Source: Prorocentrum cordatum (Eukaryota; Sar; Dinophyceae; Prorocentrales; Prorocentraceae). Taken from it: 32,985 nucleotides of DNA. Location: NCBI GenBank assembly GCA_963575745.1, contig CAUYUJ010002696.1, positions 53,901-86,885 of the forward strand, written 5' to 3'. The notes below the pieces were generated by a model. That model worked only from the letters and a program-made list of their open reading frames with translations. It was not told where the DNA came from and did no database searches. Made by a program: the position numbers and the translations under genes. Positions 18,021 through 27,740 of the stretch are shown here, in pieces (within the stretch, counting starts at the first letter, position 1; every line of letters begins with the position of its first letter).

Positions 18021-18469
18021 TAAGCTATGCGGCGTAGGCCATGTTGTATGAGCGACGAGGCGGCTACGAGGCGGTCACGGCGGGCGACGCGGCGAAGCTT
18101 CGGTGTGCGGTGTAGTATACTCGGTGCAAGGTGGAGGCGGCCACGGACGGCAGTGTGGCGAAACCTCGCCAGAGCCACCCCGCGCACGAGGCGGCCACGA
18201 AGCGGCCGCGGGCGGACAAGGCGGCCACGAGGCGGCCACGGGCGGCAACATGGCGAACCCTCTCCCGAGGGGGCTCCGGGAGCACTTGGAACCGTTTTGT
18301 GGCCTTCGTCGGGCCTCTTTGAAGTATCGGAGGCCATTTTGAAGCATCGGAGGCCCTCTTGGAGCCACATTGGGCGAACACGGGTCCCCTCCAACCTCGC
18401 GGCTCCTGCCGAAGTTAGCCTGGCGAAGGGCCCAACCATCTGCAGTTGTGAGTACCGTCGTTGTGAGTA
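18021..18469. other. Spacer with GCGGCCACG words and a short CTTGGAGCC cluster
   Basis: GAGGCGGCCACG-like words recur at 18,055-18,250, and GGAGGCC-TTTGAAG-ATC words at 18,300-18,370. Long reading frames on both strands cross the region, but they continue into the neighbouring satellite and show no protein motif. Confidence 0.45.
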
Positions 18470-20372
18470 TCGTCTTCGGTGGATGTCCTTGTGGGGCCAC
18501 GAACTGCGTAAACTGTGTGCCGAAATCTCGCAGGGACACTGTGCGGGCGCTGCCACTAGGGCCTTCGAGCATCGCGCGGGGAATGTAATGACAGAGGATG
18601 GCCAGCAACAGGGGCAACTGGGACCTTCGGTGGAGCCCCCTTCGGGGCCACGGAAAATGTGAGAGTTGTGCAGGAATGGCGGTCGGGACCGCATGCGGGC
18701 GCTGCCCCTGGAGCCTTGGGTGGAGCTCCCTATGGCATATCGCTATCGGGCCACGGAACGTTTGAGGGAGACGCCGAAACGGAAGGTGGAACCCCATGCG
18801 GGCGCTGCCACTGGGGCCTTCGGTGGAGCTCTCTAGGAGGTCAGGAAACGTGTGAGGGATGCACCGAAATGGGACTGGAACTGCATGCGGGCGCTGCCTC
18901 TGGGGCCTTGAGTGGAGCTCCCCATGCAGCCACGAGGGTGGAACTGCATGCGGGCGCTGCCCCTGGGGCCTTCGGAGGAGCTCCCCGTGTGACCAGGAAA
19001 CGTGTGAGGGGTACACCGAAATGGAGGGTGCGACTGCATGCGGGCGCTGCCATTCGGGCCTTAAGTGGAGCTCCCTGAGGGGCCACGAGGGTGGAACTGT
19101 ATGTGGGCGCTGCCACTGGGGCCTTAGGAGGAGCTCCCTATGAGGCCGCGAAGCGTGTGAGAGGTGTGCCGACATGGAGGGTGGAGCTGCATGCGGGCAC
19201 TTCCGCTGGGGCCGTACGTGGAGCTCCCTATGAAGCCACGGAACGTGTGAGAGGTGTGCCAATATGGACGTCCGAACCGCATGCGGGCGCTGTCAGTGGG
19301 GTTTTCGGTTGGGCTCCTTATGGGGCCACGAAGCGGGTGAGGGGCATGCATACATGGAGGTTGGAACCGCATGCGGGCGCTGCCACTGGGGCCTTCGGTG
19401 GAGCTGCCTATGGGGCCACGAAGCGTGTGAGGGATGCGCCGAATTGGCGGTCGGGACCGCATGCGGGCGCTGCCACTGTGGCCCTCGGTGGAGCTCCCTT
19501 TGACGCCACGAAGCGGTGTGCCGAAATGGAGGGTGGAACTGCATGCGGGCGCTGCCACTGGGGCCTTCGGTGGGGCTCACTATGGGGCCACGAAGCGTGC
19601 GAGAGGTGCAGCGACATGGGGGTGGAACTGCATGCGGGCGCTGCCATTGGGGCCTTAAGTGGAGCTCCCTGCGGGGCCACGAGGGTGGAACTGCATGCGG
19701 GCGCTGCGACTGGGGCCTTAGGAGGAGCTCCCTATGAGGCCACGAAGCGTGCGAGGGGTGTGCCGACATGGACGTCGGAACCGCATGCGGGCGCTGTCAC
19801 TTGGCCCTTCGGTGGCGCTCCCCATGAAGCCACGGAACGTGTGAGGGGTGTGCCGAAGTGGGGGTGGAATTGCATATGGACGTTGCCATTGGGCCTTGAA
19901 TGGATCTCCCTAGGAGCTCAGGAAACGTGTGCGGGATGCACCGACCTGGGACTGGAACTGCATGCGGGCGCTGCCTCTGGGGTCTTGGCTGGAGCTCCCT
20001 ATTGGGCCTCGAAGGTTGAACTGCGTTGCGTGCAGGCGCTTCCACTGGGGCCTTCGGTGGAGCTCCCTATGAAGCCACGGAACGCGTGACAGGTGTGCCA
20101 ACATGGACGTCGGAATTGCAAGCGGGCGCTGCCAGGAGTGTTTTCGGTGGAGTTGCTTATGGGGCCACGAAGCGTGTGAGGGGCGTGCCGAAACGGAGGG
20201 TGGAACTGCATGCGGGCGCTGCCACTGAGGCCTTCGGTGGAGCTCCCCATGAGGCCACGAAGCGTGTGAAGGGTGTGCCGAAATGGCGGTCGAACTGCAT
20301 GCGGGCGCTGCCATTTGGGCTTTCGGTGGGGCTCCCTATGGGGCCACGAAGCGTGTGAGGTTGTGCCGAAAT
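18470..20372. repeat. 90-bp satellite A with 63-bp short units, about 21 units
   Basis: GCATGCGGGCGCTG or variants mark units from about 18,540 to 20,299, mostly 88-91 bp apart. Several units are 63 bp because the same 27-bp segment (the GTGTGAGGGGTGTGCCGAAA part) is missing, for example 18,885-18,948, 19,038-19,101 and 19,632-19,695. In two places a 90+63 pair repeats every 153 bp (18,885, 19,038, 19,191), a higher-order unit. All sizes are multiples of three, so 30-codon repeats stay open on both strands (332 codons forward, 395 reverse). I regard these as satellite translations because both strands are equally open and no start, motif or signal is seen. Confidence 0.93.
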
Positions 20373-20664
20373 CAGGGCAGAGGCACGGATGTGAGGCGGA
20401 AGGAGATGGGAGGAGGGAGGAGGGAGGAGGCGGGAGGAGGGAGGCGGGAGGAGAATTCGGGGCGTTGTCTTCTCAAAACGAAGGCCCAACACCACAGGAT
20501 GGTCGGGACGAATTCAGGGAGGGGAGGGGGAGGGGGGAGGGTACCCTTCCCCGGAGGGTAGAGGGTTTGGGAGGAGAGAGGACAGACTTCGTTTGACCAC
20601 CTTAGCCCAAAGAACTGGTGGGATTCAGCCCCCCCCCTCGGAGGCCGAAAACGGAGTCTTGATG
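20373..20664. other. Purine tract and spacer
   Basis: Positions 20,398-20,455 are a GGAGG/GGAGGC purine tract, and 20,518-20,545 is another G-rich stretch ending in GGTACCC. No gene is seen. Confidence 0.6.
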
Positions 20665-21030
20665 CCATCTAGGGTTGCTCTTGGGGCGCTCTTGGGCGCT
20701 CTTGGGGCTGTCTTGTGGCCCTCTTAGGCCCTACTTGAGGCTCTCTTGGGCCATCTTAGGGCCATCGTGAGACTTCAAAGCAAACCGAAACCGACAGGGC
20801 GAGAAGGCAACGCACACATGCATGTTCCTCCGTTGTTATCGTTTCCGGATTTGGGCCTCTTGGAGGGTTCTTACGAGGGCTCGGAGGGCACTTGGAACCG
20901 TCTTGGGGCGGCCTGAGGACCTCTTGGGGGTATGTCGGGGGCTAGCCTGAGCCATCTTGGAGTAGCATGATCCATCTTGGAGACCATCTTGCAGCATCTG
21001 ACGCCCTTTTGGAGCCTTCTTGGGCAATAC
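20665..21030 (+). repeat. CTTGGGGCC box cluster
   Basis: CTCTTGGGGC, CTTGGGCGCTC, TCTTGTGGCC and TCTTGGAG words recur at 10-20 bp spacing in two blocks (20,665-20,770 and 20,850-21,030). Confidence 0.65.
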
Positions 21031-21810
21031 GGACGCTCTAACACCTCGCCCCCCCGTCCAGACCCAGGGGAGGAGGCAGAGGGAGGGGTCAAGGCGCCTC
21101 TCCCAGACGCAGACTGTTTGGCTCACTCACACCCGCTCTCCCGACACGAGCAGCACCTACCCGAGTCTCAGCACATTCAGTGGTCGTCTTTGGATGGACA
21201 GCCACTGGGAACCAACACAGGCCCCAGGTGCGCGACGCTGCGGCGAGGTGCGCCACGCATGCCAGGCGCCAAGCGCCCCTGGGGCCCAAGCGTGACAGGC
21301 ACGCCTGGTGCGCCATGTGCGCCACGCACTCCGCGTGCGCCAAGCGTGCCGCATGCTCCAGCCGCGCCATGTGCGCCACGTTTGGGGCACGCGCAGAGTG
21401 TGCGTGTGCCAGGTACGCCTGCGCACAGCGGGAAACATGTCGGCCCCCACACAATCGCGACGGAGTGGACATCATGATGTCTTTTGTAGGCCTGCACGCA
21501 GCATGCAATGTGCCAGCACTTTCCCCGTCCCTGTCAAAAGCCAGTGTAAGGTCATTTCAATTCCTCCGATTCTATTCGATTCGAGTTCGGTGTCTTCCGA
21601 TTCCGATTTGATTCGACTTCGGACTCCGATTTGGGCTCCGATGTATCAATGGAGGCTTACTATGCTGCCGAGTTTTTTGTCCGATTAACTTCCAGATTCG
21701 GCTGCCGATTTCCGCCAATCCGATTGATTTCGATCGCCGCTCCGACTCATCGATTCGGTTCTGGGCCCTCCTGTCAATATTGAGCCGCGAAGTGCAACTT
21801 GTGTGTTTTT
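21031..21810. repeat. Degenerate GCGCCACG and TCCGATT word repeats
   Basis: Positions 21,225-21,430 repeat GTGCGCCACG, GCGCCAAGCG and GCCATGTGCGCC words at about 10-15 bp. Positions 21,565-21,760 repeat TCCGATT, TTCGATTC and CCGATTT. Neither gives a regular unit, and no gene is seen. Confidence 0.5.
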
Positions 21811-21925
21811 TTTCCCGGGACGGTTCTCTTTTAGAGGCTTCATCCCTGGGGTCGACTTGAAACGGCCCGGAGAATGTATGTGTTTTTCCGCAAAATATGG
21901 AGCTCGAGACGGGCCAGCGAATCAA
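21811..21925 (+). repeat. Diverged left end of family 1 element
   Basis: CCCGGGACGGTTCTCTTTTAG, shortened here to its first 20 bases CCCGGGACGGTTCTCTTTTA, followed by GGGGTCGACTTGAAACGGCCCGG, aligns with the intact left end starting at 21,945 (CCCGGAAAGGG ... GTTCTCTTTTAG ... GGTGCCAACTTGAAGGAGGCCGG). It is an older relative of the same end sequence. Confidence 0.5.
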
Positions 21926-22339
21926 TAGTTGAGGATATCATTTTCCCGGAAAGGGCAAGAGCCCAGGGTTCTCTTTTAGTGGGTAAACCTGTCCCCCGGT
22001 GCCAACTTGAAGGAGGCCGGCGAATTGCCGGCGAATTTTTTCCCTGATAAATAACGAGGTCGAAGGAGGCCGGCGAATTAAAATTTGAGGATGTCTCGAG
22101 CGAAACGCTTGTTTTTGAAATCCCGATCGATAAATCACAGGGTGCGGGCCACTTTTTCGTGTGTTGAGGATGTCTCGAGCGAAACGCTTGCTCCGCAGAG
22201 TTTGCCGAGGATGTCTCGAGCGAAACGCTTGTTTTGCAGAGCCGACCGCGACGCGGAAAAGCGCCCCGCGCGAAGGAATTTCGATGATGTCTCGACTAAT
22301 TCCTTTGTTTTTGCACGATTTCCTGGAATTTTGGCAGGA

Positions 22340-23692
22340 TGTCCAGCACGACCACGCCCAGCACGACCACGCCCCAGCACGACCACACCCCAGCACGAAC
22401 ACACCTCAGCACGACCACGCCCCAGCACGACCACACCCCAGCACGACCCACCCCAGCACCAGCACGACCACACCCCAGCACGACCCGATCGATAAGTCAC
22501 AGGGTGCGGACCACCCCAGCACGACCACACCCCAGCACGACCCCACTCCAGCACGACCCCACCCCAGCACGACCACGCCCCAGCACGACCACACCCCAAC
22601 ACGACCACACCCCAGCACGACCACACCCCAGCACGACCCCGACCCAGCACGACCCCACCCCAGCCCGACCACACCCCAGCACGACCACACCCCAGAACGA
22701 CCACACCCCAGCCCGACCCCACCCAAGCACGACCCCACCCCAGCACGACCACACCCCAGCAGGACCACACCCCAGCACGACCACATCCCAGCAGGACCCC
22801 ACCGCAGCAAGACCACACCCCAGCACGACCACACCCCAGCACGACCTCACCACAGCACGACCACACCCCAGCACGACCACGCCCCAGCACGACCACGCCC
22901 CAGCACCACCACGCCCCAGCACGACCCCACCCCAGCACGACCACCCCCCCAGCACGACCACACCGCAGCACGACCACCCCCCAGCACGCCCACCCCCCAG
23001 CACGACCACTCCCCAGCACGAGCACACCGCCTTGGTTGAGTGGTTGCCTGCACGACCACACCCCAGCACGACCACACCCCAGCACGACCACACCCCAGCA
23101 CGATCACACCCGAGCACGACCACACCCCAGCACCAGCACGACCACACCCCAGCACGACCCGATCGATAAGTCACAGGGTTCGGACCACCCCAGCACGACC
23201 ACACCCCAGCACGACCCCACTCCAGCACGACCCCACCCCAGCACGACCACGCCCCAGCACGACCACACCCCAACACGACCACACCCCAGCACGACCACAC
23301 TCCAGCACGACCCCGACCCAGCACGACCCCACCCCAGCACGACCACACCCCAGCACGACCACACCCCAGAACGACCACACCCCAGCACGACCACACCCCA
23401 GCACGACCCGACCCCAGCACGACCCTACCCCAGCAAGACCACACCCCAGCACGACCACACCCCAGCACGACCTCACCACAGCACGACCACACCCCAGCAC
23501 GACCACGCCCCAGCACGACCACGCCCCAGCACGACCACGCCCCAGCACGACCACCCCCCAGCACGACCACCCCCCAGCACGACCACCCCCCAGCACGACC
23601 ACACCCCAGCACGACCACACCCCAGCACGACCACACCCCAACACGACCATACTCCAGCACGACCACACCCCAGCACGACCACACCCAGTCGC
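22340..23692. repeat. 16-bp CCCCAGCACGACCACA satellite (copy A), two blocks
   Basis: The 16-bp unit is tandem in 22,340-23,025 and 23,051-23,692, separated by CGCCTTGGTTGAGTGGTTGC and a few bases. Because 16 is not a multiple of three, each ORF cycles through all three frames with a 16-residue period, and all six frames are open. The second block repeats much of the first at an offset of 670 bp, including an embedded CCGATCGATAAGTCACAGGG at about 22,488 and 23,158 that comes from the left part of the element (near 22,124). Confidence 0.95.
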
Positions 23693-23696
23693 ACCC

Positions 23697-23872
23697 CCGT
23701 GGAATGTTTCGTGGGGTGTCTGGTTGAGTGGTTGCCTGTTCGTGGGGTGTCTCGTGGAATGTTTCACGGGGTGTCTCGTGGAATGTTTCGTGAGGTGTCT
23801 CGTGGGTTGTTTCGTGAGGTGTCTCCTAGGATGTTTCGCGGGGTGTCTCGTGGGATGTTTCGTGAGGTGTCG
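23697..23872. repeat. 24-bp satellite (copy A)
   Basis: Units of the type TCGTGGAATGTTTCGTGAGG plus TGTC repeat about seven times. The same array follows the 16-bp satellite in copy B (27,046-27,188). Confidence 0.9.
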
Positions 23873-23950
23873 CCCAGTTGGATATCGTGAAAACGTGACC
23901 ATGCTGCACATGTCTATATCCCTTTCCGGGTTCGTGGGTCCATCATGTTT

Positions 23951-25410
23951 GAAATTCCGATCGATAAAACAATGGGTAAATTTTGGTGAAGGTGTCTCGA
24001 GCGAAACGCTGATTTTGCAGAATGTATTGAGGATGTCTCGAGCGAAACGCTTGTTTTGTGCTACAGATCGTTCCCTGGGGACCATAATTCAGAGGATGTC
24101 TCAGGCGAGAAGCGTATTTTCACGCGCCCAGGTCTTGAGAATGTCAGGTTACCCAGGCAGGATTTGTTGAGGTTGTCTCTGACGAGACGTTTGTTTTCAC
24201 GCGTCCAGGTCGCCCAGGCAGATGTCTAGCACCAGGATTTGTTGAGGACGTCTCGAGCGAGACGCTTGGTTTCGCGTGTCCAGGTCGCCCAGGCGGGTGT
24301 CTAGCATGAGGATGTGTTGAGGATGCGTTGAGCGACACGCTTGGTTTCACGTGTCCAGGTCGCTCAGGCGCATGTCTAGCATGAGGATATCTCGAGCGAG
24401 ACGCTTGGTTTCACGTGTCCATGCCGCCCAGGCGGATGTCTAGCATGAAGATGTGTTGAAGACGTCCTGAGCGAAACGCTTGATTTCACCTGTCCAGGTC
24501 GCCCAGGCGGATGTCTAACTTGAGGATGTGTTGGGAACGTCTCGAGAGCGAGAAACTTGTTTTCACGTGTCCAGGTCGCTCAGGCAGATGTCTAGCATGA
24601 GGAGGTGTTGAGAACGTCTCGAGCGAGACGCTTGGCCTCACGTGTCCAGATCGCCCCTGCGGATGTCTAACATGAGGATTTGTCGAGGGTGTCTCGAGCG
24701 AAACGCTTGTCGCAGTAGAGTGCGTCGCAGTCCGATCCCGCCCGTCCGTGGGGCGTCCCCTGGCGCCCTGGCGCGCCCCCTGGTGCGTCCCTTGCGACGT
24801 TCTGGCGTGACGTGCCCCAGCACGTCCCCTAGCACGCCACTCGGCGTGGCACGTTCCCTGGCTCGTCCTCTGTCGCCTTTGTTTCCCCTGCCCGTTCCGT
24901 GGCGGGCCCCTTGCAACGTCATGGCACGCGCTTTGGCACGTCCCGTGGCAGGTCCCTGACACGTCCAGGGCACGTCCCTTGATGCGTCCCCTGGCGCATT
25001 CCCTAGTGCGCCCCTGGCACATCCTGTGGCGCGTCCGTGACCCTGTGCCCCGTGTCGTGTCGTTCCTTGTCGGAGCTGAGCCGGATAGTTGATTGAACGT
25101 CCGTCACGTTTCCACTTCAAGTAGCTCTGGGGCGGCTACTATGTACTCAGGTAGCTCGAGCTTAAGATCCAGATCAGTTCGGTCAGGACTCGAATGCCAA
25201 GGAGGACTCGATCCACAACGCTATGGAGCACAACCGCGGCATGGCACATCGCAGTTCAGCACGGCCCAGAACAGCACAGCCGTCGGCACGGTACGTCAAG
25301 ATCGATACGTTCAGCATTGCAATTGCCAGTCGCCCAATCAGGTGTTTTGAAAACGTTGCCATGCTTCACAGTTCTATATCCCTTTCCGGGTTCGTGGGCC
25401 GATCATGTTT
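23951..25410 (+). mobile_element. 5'-truncated family 1 relative with different internal satellite
   Basis: Directly after copy A, GAAATTCCGATCGATAAAAC matches the internal part of the family 1 left region (near 22,118), so the first ~170 bp are missing. Two GTCTCGAGCGAAACGCT boxes follow, then a 75-bp satellite, a degenerate GGCACGTCCCTGG repeat (24,720-25,030), and at 25,331-25,410 the family 1 right end, including CCCTTTCCGGG at 25,380-25,390. It thus has family 1 ends but a different satellite. From 25,030 to 25,330 nothing is recognisable. Confidence 0.55.
24090..24715. repeat. 75-bp satellite built on the GTCTCGAGCG box, about 9 units
   Basis: The AGCG of each box lies near 24,104, 24,182, 24,256, 24,331, 24,395, 24,470, 24,547, 24,622 and 24,697, so most spacings are 74-78 bp and one is 64. 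Each unit contains a box, a TTTCACGTGTCCAGGTCGCC segment and a GATGTCTAGCATGAGGATG segment. The reverse frame reads a 25-residue repeat (SVSLET...GRPGHVK). Confidence 0.9.
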
Positions 25411-25594
25411 TGCAAGGGATGGTCGGGCCGTGTTTGCATTGTCCAGGGCTTGTTACGGGCCGGGTTGGGGAGGGGATGCATATCAATAAGGAACATTGAT
25501 CAAACCCTCCACCGACCACGGGAATGAGGGTTTTTGGAATTGGGATGGAAACGATTGTTTATAGCACCTTCGCCCAGAGGGCTGGTGGGATTTT
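25411..25594. other. Short spacer between family 1 copies
   Basis: Nothing recognisable. It separates the right end at 25,410 from the next left end at 25,595. Confidence 0.6.
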
Positions 25595-25993
25595 CCCGGA
25601 AAGGGCGGGGGCCCAGGGTTCTCTTTTAGTAGGTAAACCTGTCCCCCGGTGCCAACTTGAAGGAGGCCGGCGAATTTTTTCCCTGATAAATATCGAGGTC
25701 GAAGGAGGCCGGCGAATTAAAATTTGAGGATGTCTCGAGCGAAACGCTTGTTTTTGAAATCCCGATCGATAAATCACAGGGTGCGGGCCACTTTTTCGTG
25801 TGTTGAGGATGTCTCGAGCGAAACGCTTGCTCCGCAGAGTTTGCCGAGGATGTCTCGAGCGAAACGCTTGTTTTGCAGAGCCGACCGCGACGCGGAAAAG
25901 CGCCCCGCGCGAAGGAATTTCGATGATGTCTCGACTAATTCGTTTGTTTTTGTACGATTTCCTGGAATTTTGGCAGGATGTCTCGAGCGAAAT

Positions 25994-27018
25994 GCACGAC
26001 CCCACCCTAGCACGACCATACCCCAGCACGACCACACCCCAGCACGACCAGACCCCAGCACGACCCCACCCCAGCACGACCCCACCCCAGCACGACCATA
26101 CCCCAGCACGACCACACCCCAGCACGACCCGACCCCAGCACGACCCTACCCCAGCAAGACCACACCCCAGCACGACCACACCCCAGCACGACCTCACCAC
26201 AGCACGACCACGCCCCAGCACGACCACGCCCCAGCACGACCACGCCCCAGCACGACCACGCCCCAGCACGACCACCCCCCAGCACGACCACACCCCACAC
26301 GACCACACCGACCACACCCCAGCACGACCACACCCCAGCACGACCACCATTCCCCAGCACGACCCCACCCCACGCTCCCAGCACTACCAACCCCACGACC
26401 CCCATACCCCAGCACGAACCATACCCCAGCACGACCACACCCCAGCACGACCGACCCCAGCACGCCCCAGCACGGACCATACCCCAGCACGACCACACCC
26501 CAGCACGACCCGACCCCAGCACGACCCTACCCCAGCAAGACCACACCCCAGCACGACCACACCCCAGCACGACCTCACCACAGCACGACCACACCCCAGC
26601 ACGACCACGCCCCAGCACGACCACGCCCCAGCACGACCACGCCCCCAGCACGACCACCCCCAGCACGACACGACCACACCCCAGCACGACCACACCCCAG
26701 CACGACCACACCCCAGCACGACCACACCCCAGCACGACCACACCCCAGCACGACCACACCCCAGCACGACCCCACCCCAGCACGACCCCACCCCAGCACG
26801 ACCCCACCCTAGCAAGACCACACCCCAGCACGACCACACCCCAGCACGACCTCACCACAGCACGACCACACCCCAGCACGACCACGCCCCAGCACGACCA
26901 CGCCCCAGCACGACCACGCCCCAGCACGCACGACCACCCCCCCAGCACGACCACCCCCCAGCACGACCACCCCCCAGCACGACCACACCCCAGCACGACC
27001 ACTCCCCAGCACGACCAC
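25994..27018. repeat. 16-bp CCCCAGCACGACCACA satellite (copy B)
   Basis: This is the same unit as in copy A, with irregular units at 26,300-26,480 (for example CCATTCCCCAGCACG). All ORFs through it are artefacts. Confidence 0.95.
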
Positions 27019-27045
27019 ACCGCCTTGGTTGAGTGGTTGCCTGTC

Positions 27046-27188
27046 GTCGTGGAATGTTTCGTGGGGTGTCTCGTGGAATGTTTCGCGGGGTGTCTCCTGG
27101 AATGTTTCGTGAGGTGTCTCGCGGAATGTTTCGTGAGGTGTCTCGTGGGATGTTTCGTGAGGTGTCTCGTGGGATGTTTCGTGAGGTG
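27046..27188. repeat. 24-bp satellite (copy B)
   Basis: About six units of TGTTTCGTGAGGTGTCTCG type, directly preceding the right end GTTGGGTATCGTGAAAACGTG. Confidence 0.9.
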
Positions 27189-27270
27189 TTGCCCCGTTGG
27201 GTATCGTGAAAACGTGCCCATGCTCCACATGTCTATATCCCTTTCCGGGTTCGTGGGTCCATCATGTTTT

Positions 27271-27740
27271 GGATAACGGTTGGCGGCTGCTGCATCTGGG
27301 GGACTTGGCTATTTGTGAATGATCTTGGCTATCATTTGGATGTTGGTCGGAGTCGGCTGCAACGCGTCCGACGTTGTAGATGACGATCGCAATACTCGTA
27401 GCTTGTTGAAGTTGGGTGCAAGGTTGCAGTCGTTCGGTGTGAGGTTGCAGTTCCTCGTGTCCTGACAGCTCAAAGCGCAGAGTATTTGTTGTGAAGGGTC
27501 TTGGTCGTTGGTCAATTCGTGTACGTGTTCGTTGGACTTTGTCGTATTGGTTTTGCAAGCTTGAGTAGTCGCAGTATCACCGAGTCTGTCAGTGTGGAGT
27601 AGGCGCGAGTCTACCACATCGATACATGATTACGCTACCGAGGACCCCCACATACTCATGTTATGGCTGGAGTGATGGTAGCTGAAGTGAAGCATGTGAT
27701 GCTGATGCTGGTGGCCGTTGCCCCGCCGATACCGTTGTGC
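27271..27740. other. Spacer, no gene recognised
   Basis: The sequence is less repetitive than its neighbours. A minus-strand frame at 27,309-27,617 is open for 102 codons but has no recognisable motif, and no splice or leader signal supports it. Confidence 0.45.

Larger units (their letters stand above)
21945..23950 (+). mobile_element. Composite satellite-bearing element, family 1 copy A
   Basis: The left end starts at CCCGGAAAGGG (21,945-21,955) and runs through GTTCTCTTTTAG and GGAGGCCGGCGAATT to three GTCTCGAGCGAAACGCTTG boxes (22,093-22,232). Then come GCGCCCCGCGCGAAGGAATT, a 16-bp satellite, the TTGGTTGAGTGGTTGCCTG word, a 24-bp satellite and the right end, with CCCTTTCCGGG at 23,920-23,930, the exact inverse of the left terminus, 20 bp inside the shared right boundary ATCATGTTT. 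No protein is encoded; the long His/Pro/Thr ORFs are satellite translations. Copies B and the ends at 32.1 and 32.5 kb share the same left end. Confidence 0.75.
25595..27270 (+). mobile_element. Composite satellite-bearing element, family 1 copy B
   Basis: CCCGGAAAGGG (25,595-25,605) starts a left end that follows copy A closely for about 390 bp, including three GTCTCGAGCGAAACGCTTG boxes and a fourth at 25,980 ending AAATGC. Then come one 16-bp satellite block, CGCCTTGGTTGAGTGGTTGC, a 24-bp satellite (27,046-27,188) and the right end with CCCTTTCCGGG at 27,239-27,249 and ATCATGTTT. It is about 330 bp shorter than copy A because it has a single satellite block. No coding capacity. Confidence 0.75.

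Noticed and set aside
18075-20089. Open frames of 332 codons forward and 395 codons reverse with 30-residue repeats
   Set aside because: They arise from a 90-bp satellite with in-frame indels; both strands are equally open and no start, signal or domain favours one.
23911-23945. tRNA-like B box (GGGTTCGTGGGTCC) in the family 1 right end, which would suggest a SINE
   Set aside because: The critical A after GTTCG is absent, no A box lies upstream at the right distance, and no cloverleaf can be drawn.
22340-27020. CRISPR array
   Set aside because: The repeats are 16-bp head-to-tail units without unique spacers, and the context is eukaryotic.
22135-27230. Long open frames on both strands (up to about 410 codons), His/Pro/Thr-rich forward and Gly/Trp/Val/Cys-rich reverse
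   Set aside because: All six frames are open because of the stop-free 16-bp unit; the 16-residue period is simply three units read through.
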